A stretch of 10,393 nucleotides of DNA. It comes from CAYZAK01 sp964476445. Lineage in GTDB: Bacteria; CG03; SLGR01; JAGXOG01. Position 1 is the stretch's first letter; the number at the start of each line of letters is the position of its first letter. Made by a program: the position numbers and the translations under genes. The stretch is from assembly GCA_964476445.1 (NCBI GenBank), contig CAYZAK010000050.1:1-10393 (forward strand). The letters are read 5' to 3'. Positions 6,248-10,393 of this stretch are shown here, one piece after another. The notes under the pieces were generated by a model. It searched no databases and had not been told where the DNA came from. It saw only the letters and a program-made list of their open reading frames with translations.

Positions 6248-7780
6248 ATGAATCAGAATAAATCCCTTAATCTTTCCATAATAGATGGATCTTTATCCGC
6301 TATAATGGTGACTCTCTGCGGCGGGATATTTCTAATTGGTTTTGTAGTAAATGTCCTCAATGCAGCCCCGGAAAAAATCGGGTTACTGGCATCTCTTCCT
6401 TTTTTTGCCAACTTAATTCAATTACTGGGTTCTTATATAATTGAAAAAACAGGAAAAAAGAAGTCGCTATGTGTAATTTCTGCCACTATAAGCCGAAGTC
6501 TGTGGTTTTTGATAATACTTCTTCCCCTCAAAATTTTTGGTTTTGGGATACCTCTTGACCTACGCATATGGGTTGTAGTGGGGGTTATAGCTCTTTCAAG
6601 TATTTTTGCCTCCCTAGCCGGAGTTGCCTGGACTTCCTGGATGAGTGAACTTGTTCCGGAAAAAATTCGTGGGGCCTATTTTGGAAAGAGAAATACTATC
6701 ACTTCTTTTTTCGGTATGCTTTTCATAGTAAGCGGAGGAAAATTTATAAGCCTATGGGCCGATGCTTACGGTGAAGATAATCCTTACGGATTTATAATTC
6801 TGTTCGCATTGGGCCTTACAGCAGGATTGATATCTTTGTTTTTTTTACGCAAAATACCTCCGGCAGGCGAATCGCCTATCAAGTCAACTCAAGAAAATTT
6901 CCCCATCTCCAAGTTTTTAATACCTCTTAAAAACAACAATTTTAGAAGAGTTTTAGTTTTTGCATTGGTCTGGATTTTTGCCATAAACTTTGCCGGACCA
7001 TTTTATGGGGTGTATATGCTTAGGGAATTGAATGCTGATTTTTCCTTCATTACTTTGTTTGGAACCGCAGCCACTATAGCAACTATTATCACTATGAAAA
7101 TATGGGGGGGGATTACTGACAAACTGGGAAGTAAACCCGTAATAATAGTCTCAACTATTATGCTTTCCCTTATTCCCTTTCTATGGATTGCTTCAACACA
7201 AGAATATTTCTATCCTCTACTTGTGGTGGCCCATATATCCTCCGGAATATTTATGGCCGGAGCCGGACTTTCCCAGTTTAATATACTGCTGAAACTTACC
7301 CCCGTAAAAGGAAAATCAGTTTTTCTAGCTCTTTTTGCAGCAATAACCGGACTTTCCGGGGCACTTGCCCCGGTTATAGGGGGGAAAGTCTTTAATTATC
7401 TCCAACCTTATTCCTTAACTGTAGCCGGTTTTACAATAAGCGGTTTTCATTTTGTATTCCTCATATCTTCCGGACTTATTTTAATTTCAGCCCTTCTTGC
7501 TATGAGGATACATGAAGAAGGGAGCAGTTCACCGGTGGCGGTAATACTTCAACTTAAAAACGACCTTAATCCTCAATCAGGAATTGCCGGTGCAACAGAT
7601 TTTGTTATGTTACAATTTGGAAAAAAAGGGAGAAACATACTTAAACAACTCGACTCAAAATCAGAAAAGCTGGCCGGTCAATCCGAAAAAAAGATTAAAG
7701 ACTTTGCTGATAAAGCAGAATATATAGTAAAAGATAAGGGCGCTAAAATTAAAAAATTGTTATCTGAAGATGAAGATTAA
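6248..7780 (+). CDS. Major facilitator superfamily transporter with a charged C-terminal tail
   Basis: A 510-residue inner-membrane secondary transporter. About twelve hydrophobic segments lie between residues 16 and 420. The central loop at 201-232 is short and polar. The motif-A loop of the second half is clear at GGITDKLGSKP (287-297); the first half has a weaker version, GSYIIEKTGKKK (61-72). The stretch WTSWMSELVPEKIRGAYFGKRN (128-149) resembles the conserved loop of a broad group of uncharacterised bacterial MFS proteins. After residue 420 there is an unusual tail of about 90 residues. It is rich in lysine and acidic residues and probably helical and cytoplasmic. The substrate cannot be told. 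The ribosome site is weak (AGG about 14 nt before the ATG), but no better start is available and the N-terminus fits. The MscS-like gene follows 21 nt later, so the two are probably co-transcribed. Confidence 0.88.
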   Translation: MNQNKSLNLSIIDGSLSAIMVTLCGGIFLIGFVVNVLNAAPEKIGLLASLPFFANLIQLLGSYIIEKTGKKKSLCVISATISRSLWFLIILLPLKIFGFGIPLDLRIWVVVGVIALSSIFASLAGVAWTSWMSELVPEKIRGAYFGKRNTITSFFGMLFIVSGGKFISLWADAYGEDNPYGFIILFALGLTAGLISLFFLRKIPPAGESPIKSTQENFPISKFLIPLKNNNFRRVLVFALVWIFAINFAGPFYGVYMLRELNADFSFITLFGTAATIATIITMKIWGGITDKLGSKPVIIVSTIMLSLIPFLWIASTQEYFYPLLVVAHISSGIFMAGAGLSQFNILLKLTPVKGKSVFLALFAAITGLSGALAPVIGGKVFNYLQPYSLTVAGFTISGFHFVFLISSGLILISALLAMRIHEEGSSSPVAVILQLKNDLNPQSGIAGATDFVMLQFGKKGRNILKQLDSKSEKLAGQSEKKIKDFADKAEYIVKDKGAKIKKLLSEDED

Positions 7781-7801
7781 TTATTAAGGGAGAATAAAAA
7801 A

Positions 7802-8638
7802 ATGAATGAATTTATAAAAGTGTTGAACGGGTTAATTTCAGCATCAGCATCCCAGATATCCGGTATACTTACGGGTTTTGCACCCAAAATTATTTTTGCC
7901 CTGGCGGTGATACTTACCGGCTGGCTGCTGGCTGCTGTAATAAGAAAAATTATTTCAATAATATTAAAGGCTCTCGGTTTTAACGTGTTTGCAGAAAAAG
8001 TCGGACTAGAAAGTTTCCTTAAACGTGGCGGAGTGAAAAAATCCCCTTCTTTTACAATCGGTACAATTTTTTACTGGATCATTGTACTCAATGCCTTTAT
8101 TGCAGCGGCTGATGTGTTTCAAACCGGATTAGCAACCGGTCTTTTAGAACAAATATTTATAACCCTTCCAAAAATCTTTGCTTTCATTATAATACTGAGT
8201 CTTGGAATTATAGTGGGGAAATTTATCTCAAAAATTATATCAGGAACGGTTAAAATTTCCGGACTGCCATTCAATAATGTAGCCGGCGCTCTGGCCGGTT
8301 ATTCTGTAGTGGCCTTATCTTTCCTGCTGGCTCTTGATTATATGAATATCGCAAGATTTGTATTTGTCCAAATTTCAATAATAATTATAGCCATAATCCC
8401 TGTTTTTATTTTACTTCTGATACTGACAGGTGGAAGAGATATAGTTGCCAATATACTTTCATTTCCCTGCATTAAAAAGGAACTCAAGATCGGAGATATA
8501 ATAGAGTTGTATGATGAATCCGGGGAAATAGTTGCAATCGGACCCGTATTTTTAAAACTTAAAAAAGATAATAAATTTATACTTATTCCAAATTCTAAAA
8601 TTGTCGGTGAGGGATTTATAAGTAAAATTCTAGATTAA
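7802..8638 (+). CDS. Short MscS-family mechanosensitive channel-like protein
   Basis: A 278-residue membrane protein. It contains two copies of the conserved TM-helix module: APKIIFALAVILTGWLL.. (27-50) and LPKIFAFIIILSLGIIVGK (122-140). The first continues into GFNVFAEKVGLESFLKRGGVKKSPS (59-83), typical of small-conductance channel relatives. Further membrane segments lie near 86-105, 163-181 and 186-209. The pore-lining-like stretch TGGRDIVANILSFPCIKKELKIGDIIEL (209-236) leads into an MscS beta domain that ends with FILIPNSKIV (259-268). The protein stops about 10 residues later, so the alpha/beta vestibule domain of E. coli MscS is missing. It probably relieves hypo-osmotic turgor in the inner membrane; gating is inferred from family only. 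AAGGGAG, 9 nt before the ATG, is a good ribosome site. Second gene of the plus-strand pair with the MFS gene. Confidence 0.85.
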   Translation: MNEFIKVLNGLISASASQISGILTGFAPKIIFALAVILTGWLLAAVIRKIISIILKALGFNVFAEKVGLESFLKRGGVKKSPSFTIGTIFYWIIVLNAFIAAADVFQTGLATGLLEQIFITLPKIFAFIIILSLGIIVGKFISKIISGTVKISGLPFNNVAGALAGYSVVALSFLLALDYMNIARFVFVQISIIIIAIIPVFILLLILTGGRDIVANILSFPCIKKELKIGDIIELYDESGEIVAIGPVFLKLKKDNKFILIPNSKIVGEGFISKILD

Positions 8639-8734
8639 TCTGACACAAGTATATGGGAATGGCGGTAACAGAGGGGAAGCAGCCGCTAAGACAAAATTAC
8701 GTATAAAATTAAACCCAGACTATATGAAGACTAG

Positions 8735-9080
8735 ATGAAAGATACATTGTACTCAATTAATATTTCAATACTTTTTTTAGCTTCTCTATTGCTTTTTTCT
8801 GCTTTAAAAAACTCATTTTTCTTGTATTAACAAGGTTCTATCTACCTTAAAACATGATTGGGATTCCGGACCGGTCAAACAAGTCAATGCCGAAAAGCTG
8901 GAAGGTTTCTTTATAAAAGACTGGAGTACATATCCGGCGGGGAGTTTTACCTGGATGGGTTAGTTCAATCCTTCAGTTAGAGTACAGGAAGTTGGCTGCC
9001 CGGATTTTGAAAACGGAATTTTTACTTTTCATTTTGCAAACCCTGTGCATTACAGCAGAAAGCAACTAAAAAATAGTTAA
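8735..9080 (+). pseudogene. Decayed gene for a probable exported protein
   Basis: An ATG at 8735 opens a 31-codon frame that looks like a signal peptide (MKDTLYSINISILFLASLLL, then FSAL) and ends at TAA 8828-8830. Skipping one A in the A-run at 8806-8811 joins it to a second frame. That frame is open from 8808 to 9077 except for a single TAG at 8961-8963, and it ends at TAA 9078-9080. Its translation looks protein-like on both sides of the TAG, for example EKLEGFFIKDWSTYPAGSF before it and EVGCPDFENGIFTFHF after it. The restored product would be about 114 residues. No strong ribosome site is visible. I do not recognise the family. A short-gene alternative with real stops cannot be excluded, so the pseudogene call is moderate. 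Confidence 0.5.
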
Positions 9081-9142
9081 TGAGTACGCTGTAAAACAAC
9101 AATCGCTTCGCTGACGCTCCGCCTGCCTTTCTTTCCGGTTTT

Positions 9143-9844
9143 TTAAAATGTTTCCCTTATATTCTTCATTTCTCCAAAACATGTAATTTTATCGCCGCTG
9201 TTTATAGCAGTGTCTGAGGGGGGGCTGTAAATGTTTTCCCCTTCCTTCTCAACAGACAGAACAGTAATACCCTTTTCTCCAAGAGAGGAGTCTCTAATAC
9301 TCTTATTGATTAAAGGGTTACTTTCAGTCACATCAGCCTTTACAATTACGTGTCCTTCTCCGATATAGGCCAGGCTAATAAATTTTTCCTTTTTTATTAT
9401 TTTTTTTCGGAGCATGTTATTTTTTAAAAAGTATGTCAGACTAATTTTAACTTTCTCGCTCCTGAATATTTTCACTATTATGTAAGTTAAAAAAAGAATA
9501 AGGATCAGGTTCACAAGGGGGTAGATCGAGGCGGGGACCACGGTTTTTAAGTACTGAATCTCTATGCGGCCGGCAACAGGCCTGATGGAATTGGCAAAGG
9601 TTGCAATAAGAGCCACAAGTCCGACATTCCCCGATATCATAAGAAAAGAGGCTATTTTTCTTCTTTGAGGCTTGGAAACTATCAGCTCGGCCTCTTTTGT
9701 GGTAAAGCCGGTTCCGGTAAAACAGGAAAGCGACTGGAATTTCGAAGACTGCCAGTCCATCCCGGTAAGGTGAAAAGCCACCGCGCCTACCCGAACCGCC
9801 AGAAAAGAAACCGCAAGCATAACTGCAAACAAAAAAACGCTCAT
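9143..9844 (-). CDS. Small membrane protein with TrkH/Ktr-like pore signature and C-terminal TrkA_C domain
   Basis: 233 residues from the ATG at 9842-9844. This start is chosen because AAGGGGG (9853-9859) lies 8 nt before it. The longer frame to 9916 would overlap the CorA gene and adds non-conserved sequence. Membrane segments lie near 2-22, 64-86 and 105-127. Between the first two is FQSLSCFTGTGFTTKEAEL (36-54), similar in form to the selectivity-filter loops of TrkH/KtrB K+ transporters (SxFxTxGFxT), followed by PQRRKI and a glycine-bearing helix SGNVGLVALI. A basic linker (130-154) leads to residues 155-231, a TrkA_C-type regulatory domain (GHVIVKADVTESNPLINKSI.., LSVEKEG, INSGDKITCFG). 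This suggests a ligand-gated K+ or cation channel working as a multimer. That is inference; no complete Trk subunits are present. Coupled to corA by a 19-nt gap. Confidence 0.75.
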   Translation of the reverse strand: MSVFLFAVMLAVSFLAVRVGAVAFHLTGMDWQSSKFQSLSCFTGTGFTTKEAELIVSKPQRRKIASFLMISGNVGLVALIATFANSIRPVAGRIEIQYLKTVVPASIYPLVNLILILFLTYIIVKIFRSEKVKISLTYFLKNNMLRKKIIKKEKFISLAYIGEGHVIVKADVTESNPLINKSIRDSSLGEKGITVLSVEKEGENIYSPPSDTAINSGDKITCFGEMKNIRETF

Positions 9845-9852
9845 AAGAAATA

Positions 9853-9859
9853 CCCCCTT
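9853..9859 (-). promoter_or_regulatory. Ribosome site fixing the start of the TrkA_C membrane protein
   Basis: The minus strand reads AAGGGGG, 8 nt before the ATG at 9842-9844 and inside the 19-nt gap after the corA stop. It selects the internal ATG over the in-frame start at 9916, which lies within the corA coding sequence. Confidence 0.7.
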
Positions 9860-9863
9860 ATTT

Positions 9864-10393
9864 TCAGATCCACTTTTTTTTCCTGAAAAACCACAGCATA
9901 CCAATCCCGACAGCAAACATAATCCCTAAAACAACAAAATAACTTTCTTTCCACACAAGCTCCGGCATATATTCAAAGTTCATACCGTAGACACCGGCTA
10001 TAAATGTAAGAGGAATGAATATGGTGGCTATTATAGTAAGGACCTTCATAATCTCGTTAGTTTTGTTACCCATACTGGACATATAAAGGTCAACCATACC
10101 CGAAAGCATATCACGGAAAGTTTCTATTGTATCAGCCACCTGAATCGTATGATTATATACATCTCTGAGATAAAGCGCTGTTGATTTTTTTATAATATCC
10201 GACTCGGATCTTTCAATATTACTTATCACTTCACGCAGGGGCCAGACGGCTTTGCGGAGAAATATCATCTCTCTTTTCATCTTATGTATAAGCTGCAGGA
10301 CTTCTATGGAAGGGTTAGACAGAAGCTGGAGCTCAATTGTATCTATTTTCTCTCCAAAATGTTCGGGTATGACAAAATAATTATCAACAATAG
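9864..10393 (-). CDS. corA: CorA-family divalent cation (Mg2+/Co2+) transporter, 3' part
   Basis: The frame stays open to the window edge, so the gene begins outside; 175 C-terminal residues are visible. The inner-membrane pentameric channel takes up Mg2+ (some members Co2+, Ni2+ or Zn2+). The visible part starts with IVDNYF, then the long stalk helix through VLQLIHKMKREMIFLRKAVWPLREV and YLRDVYNHTIQVADTIETFRDM, all characteristic of CorA. The first membrane helix (KVLTIIATIFIPLTFIAGVY) ends in the signature YGMNFEYMPEL, containing the GMN selectivity motif. The second helix (YFVVLGIMFAVGIGMLWFF) is followed by the usual short basic tail RKKKWI. The ATG at 10280 is internal to the stalk helix and is not the start. 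The TrkA_C membrane protein follows 19 nt downstream, forming an ion-transport pair. Confidence 0.96.
   Translation of the reverse strand, partial: IVDNYFVIPEHFGEKIDTIELQLLSNPSIEVLQLIHKMKREMIFLRKAVWPLREVISNIERSESDIIKKSTALYLRDVYNHTIQVADTIETFRDMLSGMVDLYMSSMGNKTNEIMKVLTIIATIFIPLTFIAGVYGMNFEYMPELVWKESYFVVLGIMFAVGIGMLWFFRKKKWI

Noticed and set aside
9105..9128. GC-rich run CGCTTCGCTGACGCTCCGCC as a terminator or repeat element
   Set aside because: It does not fold on itself into a stable hairpin and has no second copy in the window.
9845..9916. Longer N-terminus of the TrkA_C membrane protein
   Set aside because: It would overlap the last 53 bases of corA and adds 24 residues unlike a membrane protein start; the strong ribosome site points to the ATG at 9844.
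9864..10280. Complete 138-residue CorA starting at 10280
   Set aside because: The same frame continues upstream to the window edge with clear CorA sequence, so that ATG is internal.

Overview
The window is about 10.4 kb of bacterial chromosome with moderately AT-rich, densely packed genes and AT-rich spacers. No rRNA, tRNA, insertion sequence, integrase, phage morphogenesis gene or CRISPR array is visible. The gene set suggests an uncultured, probably anaerobic bacterium: a family X DNA polymerase with an intact PHP nuclease domain, a fermentative D-lactate dehydrogenase-type enzyme, and a secreted protein with 'FQGRL...' and 'LDGxDSxxF' motifs of a kind I associate with candidate phyla such as Omnitrophota and Elusimicrobiota. 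This phylum placement is a guess. Signals look Gram-negative-like: good AGGAG ribosome sites and sigma-70-type promoters.

Left part (1-1800, minus strand): the 5' part of a large exported protein running off the left edge, with its own promoter and a roughly 80-nt leader; then an orphan response regulator whose second half looks like a degenerate receiver domain.

Centre (1801-5267, minus strand): a compact three-gene unit transcribed from a promoter near 5238-5267: nicotinamidase (NAD salvage), an NAD-dependent D-2-hydroxyacid dehydrogenase with a four-cysteine tail, and PolX (base-excision-type DNA repair). Gaps between the genes are 11 and 3 nt. The nicotinamidase appears to use a non-standard ATT start placed just after a near-perfect Shine-Dalgarno sequence. 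Upstream of it lies a monocistronic small exported protein of unknown function (5284-5709).

A 538-bp divergent intergenic region (5710-6247) holds several inverted repeats, including a perfect 15-bp palindrome directly upstream of a plausible extended -10 promoter. That promoter would drive the plus-strand pair: an MFS transporter with a long charged C-terminal tail, and a short MscS-type channel with two copies of the conserved TM-helix module.

Right part (8639-10393): about 350 bp of decayed coding sequence on the plus strand (one frameshift and one amber stop), followed by a minus-strand ion-transport pair. These are a CorA-type divalent cation transporter (5' end outside the window) and, 19 nt downstream, a small membrane protein combining a TrkH/Ktr-like pore signature with a C-terminal TrkA_C domain. 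Together the right-hand genes suggest a local concentration of membrane and ion-homeostasis functions. The most novel-looking items are the single-pore TrkH-like/TrkA_C protein, the double-receiver regulator, the ATT start of the nicotinamidase, and the palindrome-promoter arrangement before the MFS gene.
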